Positions 1 to 6,534 of a DNA stretch of 44,084 nt are shown in pieces (the stretch's first letter is position 1; each line of letters begins with the position of its first letter). This stretch comes from Desulfuromusa sp. (GTDB lineage Bacteria; Desulfobacterota; Desulfuromonadia; Desulfuromonadales; Geopsychrobacteraceae). The stretch spans positions 1-44,084 of the forward strand of contig JAKIUD010000024.1 of NCBI GenBank assembly GCA_021647765.1. The letters are read 5' to 3'. The notes below the pieces were generated by a model. It did not search any database. It had not been told where the DNA came from and saw only the letters and a program-made list of their open reading frames with translations. The translations under genes were made by a program, and so were the position numbers.

Positions 1-611
1 TCGACAGGGTAAAAAAAAGAGCCTTCCACAAAAGACTCATATTGTCTGACAATTTCCTCCGACAGGTCAAATTAAACTGAAAATATCCACAGACTTCGGT
101 GCCGTTTATTGTGGAAACTTACACCAGACATCGGGATAAGCTATGCGCGGTGGGCGTGACTTAAGAGGATGGTAGAGAATCCAGCGATAAAAGCCAAAAC
201 GAGTCGCGGTAGGAACGCCGGTTACCCAGCGCCCCCCGCACAGATCCCGGCCTGCACGCCCCCTGTCAACGCTTCGCTGCCTCCCTTACGGAAAGCCAAC
301 GCATGACTCGGGGTCATAGCTGGTCGCTAGCCTTTACTATGTAGGGACGTTCACCCTTCGATCCATGCCGGCTTTTACCGGCGCTTTCGATCCGACCCTG
401 GGCACTCCAAGGGTGTAGTCTTGAATGCACTTGAAGCTGTGAGATCCTTTTAGAAACAACTTCTGGAACGAGGGAATAAGGAGGTATGACTCCAATCAAC
501 AGATCTTGAATTTCCATAGATTTGAGACAGGGGAAGCCTGAGCTATTCTGTTGTCACTATCCGGAATCCCTTAGGCACACTTGGGCGAGGATCAGCATTT
601 GGAAATACTTA
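1..611. other. Unexplained left-end region, possible mobile-element debris
   Basis: No convincing gene was found in these ~600 bases. A 67-codon open frame on the minus strand (314-517) has no recognisable domain. The stretch around 200-300 is clearly GC-richer than its surroundings. Bases 357-393 contain GCCGG and CCGGC arms inside a pair of GATC-containing outer arms, so a hairpin is possible. Its look recalls non-coding ends of transposable elements or introns, but I could not assign a family. The true extent is unknown because the window begins here. Confidence 0.3.
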
Positions 612-641
612 TTGACAAAAGTCAATCTTGACCATTATACT
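612..641 (+). promoter_or_regulatory. Promoter with overlapping FNR/HcpR-like palindrome
   Basis: A -35 hexamer TTGACA (612-617) and a -10 hexamer TATACT (636-641) are separated by 18 bases, about 55 bases before the cytochrome start at 697. The -35 lies inside a perfect palindrome, TTGACAAAAGTCAA (612-625), which matches the TTGAC-N4-GTCAA form bound by CRP/FNR-family regulators, including HcpR of deltaproteobacteria. A site over the -35 suggests repression or redox control. That role is inference. Confidence 0.6.
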
Positions 642-696
642 TGGGTTCTTAGACGCAGTTCCACAGCAACGGACTAGACCAGAAAGGAGCTCAGTG

Positions 697-1479
697 ATGG
701 ACAAAACGAGACGTCAAGCACTTGCAGCGATGGGGGTAGCAACAGGGGCAGCAGCAGTTTTTGGCTCAACGGCACTTAATGCCTTTGCTAAAAATGAACA
801 GCCTGCAGCTGTGCCTTCAGCGTTGCCGTGGCTCTGGAAAAAACTTGACCCGATGGAGGCAGGGAAGAGAGCGTTCAACTATTACCACGAAAAAGGTGGC
901 TGAGGTAGCGGAGCCTGGCTGGGGGTCCTCAGCCTTATGAAAGAAGAGATCGGCTATCCATACATCCTACTTCCCGAAGATATGTTCCACCACACTGCTG
1001 GTGGGTATGGGGGTGAAGGCACCCTGTGTGGCGCCATCGGCTCATGTGCAGCCATCATCAACCTGGTCGCTTATGACAACAATAAAACCCATTCGAAATT
1101 GGTGGCGGATCTAATCAATTGGTACAGCCAGCAAACATTTCCTACCAAAATGTTTGATAGTATTGCCACCTATAAAGACCAGGTACAGGTCGCTCCCGGT
1201 TCGCCATTGTGCCATGTCTCTGCTTCCACCTGGATGCAAGCTGCGGAAGTTTCCTATAAAGATAAACCGCGGAAAGACCGCTGCGCGAAAGTTACAGCAG
1301 CAACCGCTTACCGAACGATCGAAATACTCAATCAGCACCTAGAGGGCAAATACGCGTTTATAGGACCTGTTCATACCGAGGAAACCGAGGAATGCCTCAG
1401 TTGTCACGGAAAAAAAGCAGCTTACACTGAAAAAGGACTCAACGACTGCTTGGACTGCCACGACGACCACACCAAATAA
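697..1479 (+). CDS. Probable selenoprotein: split-Soret-type diheme cytochrome c (C-GCAxxG-C-C family)
   Basis: This reads as one 260-codon gene interrupted by a TGA at 901-903 (codon 69). The start at 697 has AGGAG just upstream. The N-terminus carries a Tat-like signal (RRQALAAMG, then a hydrophobic stretch ending near AFA). The same frame continues across the TGA with family-like sequence and no other stop. The TGA sits where the first conserved Cys of the C-GCAxxG-C-C family is expected, and the later Cys (about 111, 117, 172, 196) are present. Two CxxCH haem motifs (CLSCH about 233-237, CLDCH about 251-255) end the protein. In Desulfovibrio split-Soret cytochrome the Cys-rich domain holds a 2Fe-2S cluster and the protein is periplasmic. 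A stem-loop follows the TGA. The alternative is a Cys-to-stop mutation. No redox partner is visible next door. Confidence 0.7.
898..934 (+). promoter_or_regulatory. Candidate bacterial SECIS element
   Basis: The TGA at 901-903 is followed by a hairpin with arms GGCTG (917-921) and CAGCC (930-934). Its 8-base loop, GGGGTCCT, begins 19 bases after the TGA, contains GGTC and opens with G, which fits the known form of bacterial SECIS elements. A competing fold uses a perfect 8-base inverted repeat that includes the TGA: GGCTGAGG (898-905) with CCTCAGCC (927-934). Both structures were read by eye and no folding energy was computed. Confidence 0.55.
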
Positions 1480-1540
1480 CAACGGCACCCCAAATGATGG
1501 GGAAAGGGGTATCTATAAAGTCCCCCCTCAGATCACTGAC

Positions 1541-1577
1541 AAACCCCAAATTTTCGGATGTGGGGTTTTGTTTTTCC
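1541..1577 (+). terminator. Rho-independent terminator after the cytochrome gene
   Basis: Arms AAACCCCA (1541-1548) and TGGGGTTT (1561-1568) pair perfectly around a 12-base loop and are followed by a T-rich run. It lies 62 bases after the cytochrome stop and ends that transcript. Confidence 0.8.
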
Positions 1578-1613
1578 CTTTTACGGAAGGGATGTCTCAA
1601 AAATTGTGACATA

Positions 1614-1650
1614 ATGGCTTTTGGCTTCGACTGAGAGCCATTTTCTTTGG
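1614..1650 (+). terminator. Possible terminator-like hairpin
   Basis: AATGGCT and AGCCATT pair around a ~16-base loop and are followed by TTTCTTT. It lies between the cytochrome terminator and parD. It could be a second terminator or a remnant of an element. Weak support. Confidence 0.35.
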
Positions 1651-1725
1651 CACGGACTTGGCAAAGATAGACAATTGACAGGGTTTGCCATAAGCTCTAG
1701 GTGTCATCTATAAAGGAGAATGCCT

Positions 1726-1959
1726 ATGGCAACCATGAATGTTTCGTTACCTGATCAAATGAGGATCTGGGTCGAAGAATGCGTGCAAAGTGGACGTTAT
1801 GCAAACGCATCAGACTACGTTCGTGACCTGATCAGAAAAGACCATCTCAAGTTGGAACAGTTGCGCCAGGCTCTGATAGAGGGTGAAAACTCAGGCTCAT
1901 CAACAGGTCTGGATATTGATGCTTTTATTGCTGACAAGAAAAAGTCCCTCTTTTTATGA
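1726..1959 (+). CDS. parD: ParD-family antitoxin
   Basis: A 77-residue protein opening MATMNVSLPDQM, the ribbon-helix-helix start typical of ParD. The pattern GRYANASDYVRDLIRK (about 24-39) is the conserved RHH core, and an acidic, flexible C-terminal tail would wrap the toxin. ParD binds its own operator and neutralises ParE. I chose the ATG at 1726 over the one at 1720 because GGAG at 1715-1718 gives normal spacing only to the second. Its stop overlaps the ATG of the parE remnant (ATGA), the usual coupled layout. The gene itself is intact. Confidence 0.88.
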   Translation: MATMNVSLPDQMRIWVEECVQSGRYANASDYVRDLIRKDHLKLEQLRQALIEGENSGSSTGLDIDAFIADKKKSLFL

Positions 1960-2246
1960 GTCAGGTAGTTTTATCACCGAAAGCCAAATCAGACCTCAGT
2001 GGGATCTGGGACTATACTCTTGAAGAATGGGGGATCGATCAAGCTGAAAAATATGTTCGATAACTGTGGGTCGCAAACCTGGAGCAAGCCTGCAACAATA
2101 CAACTTCTACTGACATTCGTGAGGTGAGACCTGGATATAGAAAATTCAGATCTGGCTCACATGTCATATTTTTCAAGCTGGTTGATGGTGGAATTGACGT
2201 GATCAGGATACTGCATCAACGGATGGATTTTGAACGGCACCTATAG
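1956..2246 (+). pseudogene. parE: ParE-family toxin, inactivated by in-frame stop
   Basis: Translation from the ATG overlapping the parD stop gives a ParE-like start (SQVVLSPKAKSDLSGIW) up to a TAA at 2061-2063 (codon 36). Reading resumes in the same frame with NLEQAC, then IREVRPGYRKFRSGSHVIFF and VIRILHQRMDFERHL, ending at TAG 2244-2246. This is a full ParE of about 96 codons with one nonsense codon, most simply CAA to TAA. ParE toxins poison DNA gyrase. The truncated product keeps only the N-terminal helices and should be inactive. TAA is not a known selenocysteine codon here. Confidence 0.82.
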
Positions 2247-2270
2247 CATCTCAAAAATAGTGATTTAAGT

Positions 2271-2308
2271 GGAGGCTGCTGCCAAACAGACGCAGCCTCC
2301 TTGCTTTT
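2271..2308 (+). terminator. Rho-independent terminator after parD-parE
   Basis: A perfect 9-base inverted repeat, GGAGGCTGC (2271-2279) and GCAGCCTCC (2292-2300), is followed by TTGCTTTT. It lies 24 bases past the parE stop and probably ends the toxin-antitoxin transcript. It could also serve the convergent recombinase remnant. Confidence 0.75.
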
Positions 2309-2347
2309 ATACCTGCTGGGTCTGCTCAATAAATTCCTTGTCCAGCT

Positions 2348-2775
2348 TCACCGCCAAGCGGTACTCGAAACATTGAACTGGCGGGCTAAATCCTCTTTGC
2401 TGATGACTACAGAATCGAGCATCTCCAGCAGTTCTCGTTCTTTCCGTTTTGACAGCTTCGGTTTGCGGCCAAATTTTACACCGGCAGCCATTGCACGCTC
2501 TCGCCCCTCTCGGGCTCGCTCAGTGATCAGTTCTCGCTCAAACTCCATTAATTCAAGCACAGAACGGGCAAGCCGATCCAGTTTGGTAACAACAAAAACA
2601 TCTCCATCCCTGACGTAGTTCAATGCCTTCTCAAGTTCGAGCCTTACAGTTCCTCTGGCTCCCGATGCTTTTCTTCGAAGATTTTGTCGCAGTCTACCAG
2701 CCTATCTCTTTGCAAACTGAGGTCTTGGCCGGTCGTGCTGACGCGGGCGTAGCCAACTCTTTGTCCATTCATCAT
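2348..2775 (-). pseudogene. Decayed serine recombinase (resolvase/invertase family)
   Basis: The minus-strand start at 2775 or 2772 gives MNGQRVGYARVSTTGQDLSL, the resolvase N-terminus with its catalytic Ser. After KIFEEKH the frame breaks. One base over, the protein continues GARGTVRLELEKALNYV, then DGDVFVVTKLDRLARSV. Next, about 40 residues of the catalytic domain are missing before EFERELITERAREG and the C-terminal HTH region (ISKEDLARQFNVSS). A frameshift plus an internal deletion make it inactive. The extreme C-terminus may be frameshifted too. Resolvases of this kind accompany transposons and integrative elements, which fits the debris on both sides. Confidence 0.85.
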
Positions 2776-2919
2776 CCCCAACCCTTTCTCCCTCCTTGGC
2801 AATTTTAATATCGACTGAGAAAATTTGCTTGAGCGGTGGTTTAGTTTTCAACCTTCCTCTTGGCAAGCATCCCAAAACCCTGCAATCTTACTGGTAAGAA
2901 TTATCGTAGGAGGAATCTT

Positions 2920-3132
2920 ATGGCAACGTTAGCTACAACAAAAATGTCCTCGAAGGGTCAGGTCGTCATCCCTGAAGACGTGCGTAAGCGTCTCAACCTC
3001 AAAGCTGGTACGCAATTTGTCGTTGTCGGCGATAGCGACGTTGTGATTCTGAAGGTCATTTCCCCGCCATCCATGGATGAGTTTGACGGGTTGGTCGCAG
3101 ATGCGATTGCAGAGGTTCGGGGCGGCAAGTAA
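2920..3132 (+). CDS. AbrB/MazE-family antitoxin (SpoVT-AbrB fold)
   Basis: A 70-residue protein with TTKMSSKGQVVIPEDVRKRL (about 5-24), the swapped-hairpin AbrB DNA-binding signature, then LKAGTQFVVVGDSDVVIL. The ATG at 2920 is preceded by GGAGGA at normal spacing; an upstream ATG at 2860 has no such site. Proteins of this size are antitoxins of PIN-domain (VapC-like) toxins and repress their own operon. Downstream there is only a stub of the PIN partner, so this is probably an orphan antitoxin. It could still act as a regulator. Confidence 0.85.
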   Translation: MATLATTKMSSKGQVVIPEDVRKRLNLKAGTQFVVVGDSDVVILKVISPPSMDEFDGLVADAIAEVRGGK

Positions 3133-3178
3133 AGGTTGTTCTCGATACCAATGTCTTCATCTCGGGGATTTTCTTCAT
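3129..3178 (+). pseudogene. PIN-domain toxin stub
   Basis: Directly overlapping the antitoxin stop, the + strand reads VKVVLDTNVFISGIFF, the N-terminal strand and first acidic motif of PIN-domain RNases. The similarity stops after about 16 codons, and the expected start codon is replaced by GTA. The frame then runs into the 3' end of the convergent dehydrogenase gene. The toxin is therefore almost wholly deleted. Confidence 0.75.
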
Positions 3179-3187
3179 GAGAAAATC
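3167..3187. terminator. Short hairpin between convergent genes
   Basis: GATTTTCT (3167-3174) and AGAAAATC (3180-3187) form a perfect 8-base stem with a 5-base loop, 18 bases past the stop of the minus-strand dehydrogenase. It could end that transcript, although there is no strong T-run on either strand. Confidence 0.35.
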
Positions 3188-3204
3188 TCGAAAAGAGGAA
3201 AATT

Positions 3205-4539
3205 TCAGCGCAATAGCTGTAGGGCATCCTCGGTAGCAGCTTCCAAAACCCCCGCATGAGCAGCCAGATCCAGAACGGTAATCCGTTCACGGATGGCACG
3301 GCTGTTGAGAGCAGCCAGGATAAATTCATCCTTGGTCAAGCGGAAGACCTCAAGATTAAAAGGGGCGCCAGTTCGGGCAAACAGATCGGCAAAATATTCC
3401 GGAGGTTGTACTTGCTGGAAAAGAGCCTGCAGCTCATCCCACTTTTCCGGCAGGAGGGTATCGAACCGCAGCAGAGCCTCCCGCTTATTCTGAAATTGTT
3501 TGGCAACTTCCTCAGCATAGGAGCCCCAGATTTCAGGAATCCAGGCTGCTGTCACGGTAAATAATAGCTCCGCCTTTTGTGGCAGAGCACCCTTATCCAA
3601 TTGTGCCAGACGCCGGTAGCAAGCGGTTGAAAGAATGATTCCGATCCCAACTTGCAAACCATGCAGTTCCGGCTCTCGACCTGTTATTGGCTCCCGCATA
3701 TCCCAGAAATGGGAAACCAGATGCTCTCCACCTGATGCGGGCGCACTCGATCCGGCCAGGCTCATAGCAACTCCCGACAATAGCAGACCGTTAAACAGCC
3801 CCATCACTGCAGAGGTGTCACCCCTGCCGATTGCTTCGGGATTCTCGGAATAACTATGCTCAACCTCAGCCATCATTGCTGCGGGCAAACCACAGTAGCT
3901 ACCGCTGAACAACAATGATTCACATTGCCAGTCAATATCAGAAACCACCTTGGCCAGCACATCACAGAAACCCGCCTGGCGCAGTTTAAGCGGTGCCTGC
4001 TGAATAACTTCGGGGATAGCATAAATTCTTTGTGGCGGGATGGCAGGGAGAGTTCTTTTGACCCCTTTGACCTTGATCGCAGCAATCCCGGAGGTATAGC
4101 CATTCATCGATGGGGCGGTCGGCAGACACCAGAAATCGATCTGATCCTCACTGGAGGAATATTTACCCAGATCATTGATCGTGCCGGAACCGACCGAAAT
4201 AACCAGCGCGACATCTTGAAGAAAAGAACGCACCGTTTCAATCAAAGCTGCTGTTGCCACAGGGTGGGAATCAAACTGATAAGAGGTCAGGTTCACTTTT
4301 TCAGCACGAAGACGTTGTTGCAGATCGGCACCGGCAACGGCATAGGTTTCCGGATCAAAAAGAAGCAAAACTGGCCGATCAGCATAGATCGCGTGGCAAT
4401 CTTCTGCCAGGATCTGACTGGCATCCTTTCCCGAATAGAGAGTGACTTGTGGAACCGGATGTTCGTGATTGCAGGTACAACCAGTAAGGTAGGTTTCTGG
4501 ATTGACGATACGGGGATGTTGGCGCGGTTCAGAAGGCAT
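3205..4539 (-). CDS. araM: sn-Glycerol-1-phosphate dehydrogenase (AraM/EgsA-like)
   Basis: A 444-residue member of the iron-containing alcohol dehydrogenase superfamily, G1PDH branch. It interconverts dihydroxyacetone phosphate and sn-glycerol 1-phosphate with NAD(P)H in the cytoplasm. GSGTINDLGK (117-126) is the nucleotide-binding loop, followed by PTAPSMNGYTS (140-150). Probable metal ligands are D193, H273 (GGEHLVSHFWD) and H293 (HGLQVG). The N-terminal CTCNHEH is typical of bacterial members. Its start lies four bases past the stop of the permease at 4543, so it is the last gene of the glycerol-phosphate transporter operon. Linkage to that transporter supports a glycerol-phosphate substrate. 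The family is clear; the physiological direction is inference. Confidence 0.88.
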   Translation of the reverse strand: MPSEPRQHPRIVNPETYLTGCTCNHEHPVPQVTLYSGKDASQILAEDCHAIYADRPVLLLFDPETYAVAGADLQQRLRAEKVNLTSYQFDSHPVATAALIETVRSFLQDVALVISVGSGTINDLGKYSSSEDQIDFWCLPTAPSMNGYTSGIAAIKVKGVKRTLPAIPPQRIYAIPEVIQQAPLKLRQAGFCDVLAKVVSDIDWQCESLLFSGSYCGLPAAMMAEVEHSYSENPEAIGRGDTSAVMGLFNGLLLSGVAMSLAGSSAPASGGEHLVSHFWDMREPITGREPELHGLQVGIGIILSTACYRRLAQLDKGALPQKAELLFTVTAAWIPEIWGSYAEEVAKQFQNKREALLRFDTLLPEKWDELQALFQQVQPPEYFADLFARTGAPFNLEVFRLTKDEFILAALNSRAIRERITVLDLAAHAGVLEAATEDALQLLR

Positions 4540-4542
4540 CAG

Positions 4543-5466
4543 CTATTTCTCTCGTTCCACCAGACCTTTGACAAACCAGCGTTGCATGAATAACACCACC
4601 AAAACTGGTGGCAGCATGACAATCAGGGCTCCGGCCATGGCAATATGCCAGTCAGGGGGGTCTTCTGGTGACGGCAATAAGTGTTGTAAACCAATAACTG
4701 CAGTGGTCATCTTGGGATTGGTCGTAATCAGCAGTGGCCAGAGATATTGGTTCCAGCCGTAGACGAATTCGATCACCACCAAAGCGGCAATATTGGTTTT
4801 GGACAGGGGAAGGAGGATTTTCCAGAAAAAGGTCATTGGTGAGGCGCCGTCCATTTTGGCCGCTTCGCAGAGTTCTTCGGGAATAGTGAGGAAAAACTGG
4901 CGGAACAAAAAAGTACAGGTTGCCGAAGCGGTCAAAGGGAGAATCAATCCAGCATAGCTGTCAAGTAAACTGAACTCCAAAGTGACCTGGATATCATGTC
5001 CGGAAAACCAACTGACGACACCATCCAGACCCAAGGCATTCCAGACGGACTGAAGTGGCCCGAAAATATTTGCCGCCATCTCATAGGTCGGCAGAATACG
5101 GACTTCAACCGGCAGCATCAAGGTACAAAAAACCGTAGCAAAAGCAACAACCCTGAAGCGGTAATCAAAATAAACGATAGAAAATGCGCCGAACAGGGAA
5201 ACAATGATCTTCCCGAAAGTGATCCCACTGGCCATGACAAAGGAATTAAACAACTGAGTGCCAAGATCCCCACGCCCCCAGGCTTCAGCCAGATTATTGA
5301 ATAATTGATCACCTGGAATCATCACCATAGGAACGCGAGAGACATCCTCAATCGGCAAGGTTGCGGCAATAATTGCGTAGAGAATCGGGAAACCAACGAC
5401 CGCAATTCCTAAAATGAGAGCCGCATAGGTGAAAGTGTCAAGGACTGGTGTCTTTTCAACCATCAT
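4543..5466 (-). CDS. ugpE: ABC transporter permease, UgpE-like (glycerol phosphate)
   Basis: A 307-residue inner-membrane permease with six predicted membrane helices and the cytoplasmic EAA loop EAAKMDGASPMTFFWKILLP, which docks on the ATPase. It is of the MalG/UgpE type (carbohydrate uptake family 1). The C-terminus runs into VVLFMQRWFVKGLVEREK, typical of UgpE. It lies 33 bases downstream of the ugpA-like gene and four bases before the araM-like gene, so all are probably one transcript. Together with the UgpB-like protein it would take up sn-glycerol 3-phosphate, or possibly a related glycerol phosphate. Confidence 0.9.
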   Translation of the reverse strand: MMVEKTPVLDTFTYAALILGIAVVGFPILYAIIAATLPIEDVSRVPMVMIPGDQLFNNLAEAWGRGDLGTQLFNSFVMASGITFGKIIVSLFGAFSIVYFDYRFRVVAFATVFCTLMLPVEVRILPTYEMAANIFGPLQSVWNALGLDGVVSWFSGHDIQVTLEFSLLDSYAGLILPLTASATCTFLFRQFFLTIPEELCEAAKMDGASPMTFFWKILLPLSKTNIAALVVIEFVYGWNQYLWPLLITTNPKMTTAVIGLQHLLPSPEDPPDWHIAMAGALIVMLPPVLVVLFMQRWFVKGLVEREK

Positions 5467-5499
5467 TAGTTTGTGTCCTGTTACGCGTCACAGAAGATA

Positions 5500-6393
5500 T
5501 CACCCTGTATATTGAACTTTACGTTCCACATATTTAAACTGCAGAACCGTAATCAAAATAATCAAAGCCATCAGCACAACCGATTGAGCCGAGGAGGAAC
5601 CAAGATTCAAACCGATAAAACCATCCTGGTAAACCTTGTAGACAAGGATATTGGTCGACCCCCCCGGACCACCCTGAGTCACCGCATGAATGATCCCGAA
5701 AGACTCAAAAAACGAAAAGATAATTGTCATAACGGTGACGAAAAACATCGTTGGGGACAATAGCGGAAAGGTGATTGCCCAGAAACGTCGAAATGGGCTG
5801 GCGCCATCCATAGCTGCAGCTTCAATCAACGAATGGGGAACTGCCTGTAACCCTGCCAGAAAAAAGACAAAGTTATAGCTGATATTTTTCCAGGCGCTCG
5901 CCAGTACGATCATTAACATGGCATTGGAGCTTTTCAGCAAGGGATTCCAGTCAATTCCAAGCCATTTTTCCATACCGATTGCCACCACCCCATAGGACGG
6001 GTGGAGGAGAAAAAGCCACAAAATTCCTGAAATTGCAGGGGCAATTGCATAAGGCCAAATCAGTAAAGTACGGGTCAACGATGTAAGCCGCAGTGCCCGA
6101 TTGGCCATGGTTGCAAGGAACAAACCGCAGGTAATTGAGACAATTGCGACCAAACCACTAAAAAGCAGGGTTGTTTCTATCGATTTCAAATAGAGGGGAT
6201 CCCTAAATAGAGCAATGTAATTGTCAAACCAGACAAACCGGGATCGAAATCCAAATGGGTCACTCAACTGGAAAGACGCAACGATCCCCTGTACTGCCGG
6301 CCAATAGAAGAAGGCTGCCGTAATCAGTAACTGCGGTAGAATCAGAAAATACGGCAATGTTTGTGTTTTAAAATAAGAGCGTTTTTTTATCAT
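5500..6393 (-). CDS. ugpA: ABC transporter permease, UgpA-like (glycerol phosphate)
   Basis: A 297-residue MalF/UgpA-type permease with six membrane helices and the EAA loop EAAAMDGASPFRRFWAITFP. Features such as PYFLILPQLLITAAFFYWPA at the N-terminus and TQGGPGGSTNILVYKVYQDG near the C-terminus are hallmarks of UgpA. It pairs with the UgpE-like permease to form the membrane channel. A 141-base gap separates it from the binding-protein gene and holds a repeat hairpin that may lower readthrough. Confidence 0.9.
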   Translation of the reverse strand: MIKKRSYFKTQTLPYFLILPQLLITAAFFYWPAVQGIVASFQLSDPFGFRSRFVWFDNYIALFRDPLYLKSIETTLLFSGLVAIVSITCGLFLATMANRALRLTSLTRTLLIWPYAIAPAISGILWLFLLHPSYGVVAIGMEKWLGIDWNPLLKSSNAMLMIVLASAWKNISYNFVFFLAGLQAVPHSLIEAAAMDGASPFRRFWAITFPLLSPTMFFVTVMTIIFSFFESFGIIHAVTQGGPGGSTNILVYKVYQDGFIGLNLGSSSAQSVVLMALIILITVLQFKYVERKVQYTG

Positions 6394-6411
6394 GTCAAAA
6401 TCATCGCATAA

Positions 6412-6444
6412 GTCAGGGGCATCCCCGAAGAGAAGATACCCCTG
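6412..6444. repeat. Intergenic inverted repeat
   Basis: TCAGGGG (6412-6418) and CCCCTGA (6438-6444) form a 7-base stem between the binding-protein and permease genes. It may form one structure with the adjacent repeat at 6474-6532. A role in lowering permease expression relative to the binding protein is inferred. Confidence 0.4.
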
Positions 6445-6473
6445 ATTCCACCTGTCAGGAGGTTAAAAAAACG

Positions 6474-6532
6474 TTTTCGAGACCGCGAGTGCAAGGCAAA
6501 AAATGTCGAGGTCTTGAAAAACCGCTGCGACG
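6474..6532 (-). repeat. Dispersed intergenic palindromic repeat, copy 1
   Basis: TTTTCGAGACC (6474-6484) and GGTCTTGAAAA (6510-6520) pair over 11 positions with one wobble around a 25-base loop. The flank through 6532 (on the minus strand GGCGTCGCAGC, then TTTTTCAAGACCTCGACAT) matches the copy at 11691-11722 at 25 of 32 positions by my alignment. The two copies look like a genome-wide intergenic repeat. It starts 3 bases past the ugpB stop. Confidence 0.55.
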
Positions 6533-6534
6533 CC

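Noticed and set aside
314..517. A 67-codon minus-strand frame near the left end
   Set aside because: No domain or ribosome site, and part of it is a hairpin; it is probably non-coding.
628..903. A separate 91-residue gene ending at the TGA, followed by a second gene at 937
   Set aside because: The family match continues in frame through the TGA, and the second part has no ribosome site before its ATG, so one gene with a special or mutated codon fits better.
2061..2063. A recoded stop in parE
   Set aside because: The codon is TAA, which is not used for selenocysteine. A simple nonsense mutation in a toxin gene is the plainer reading.
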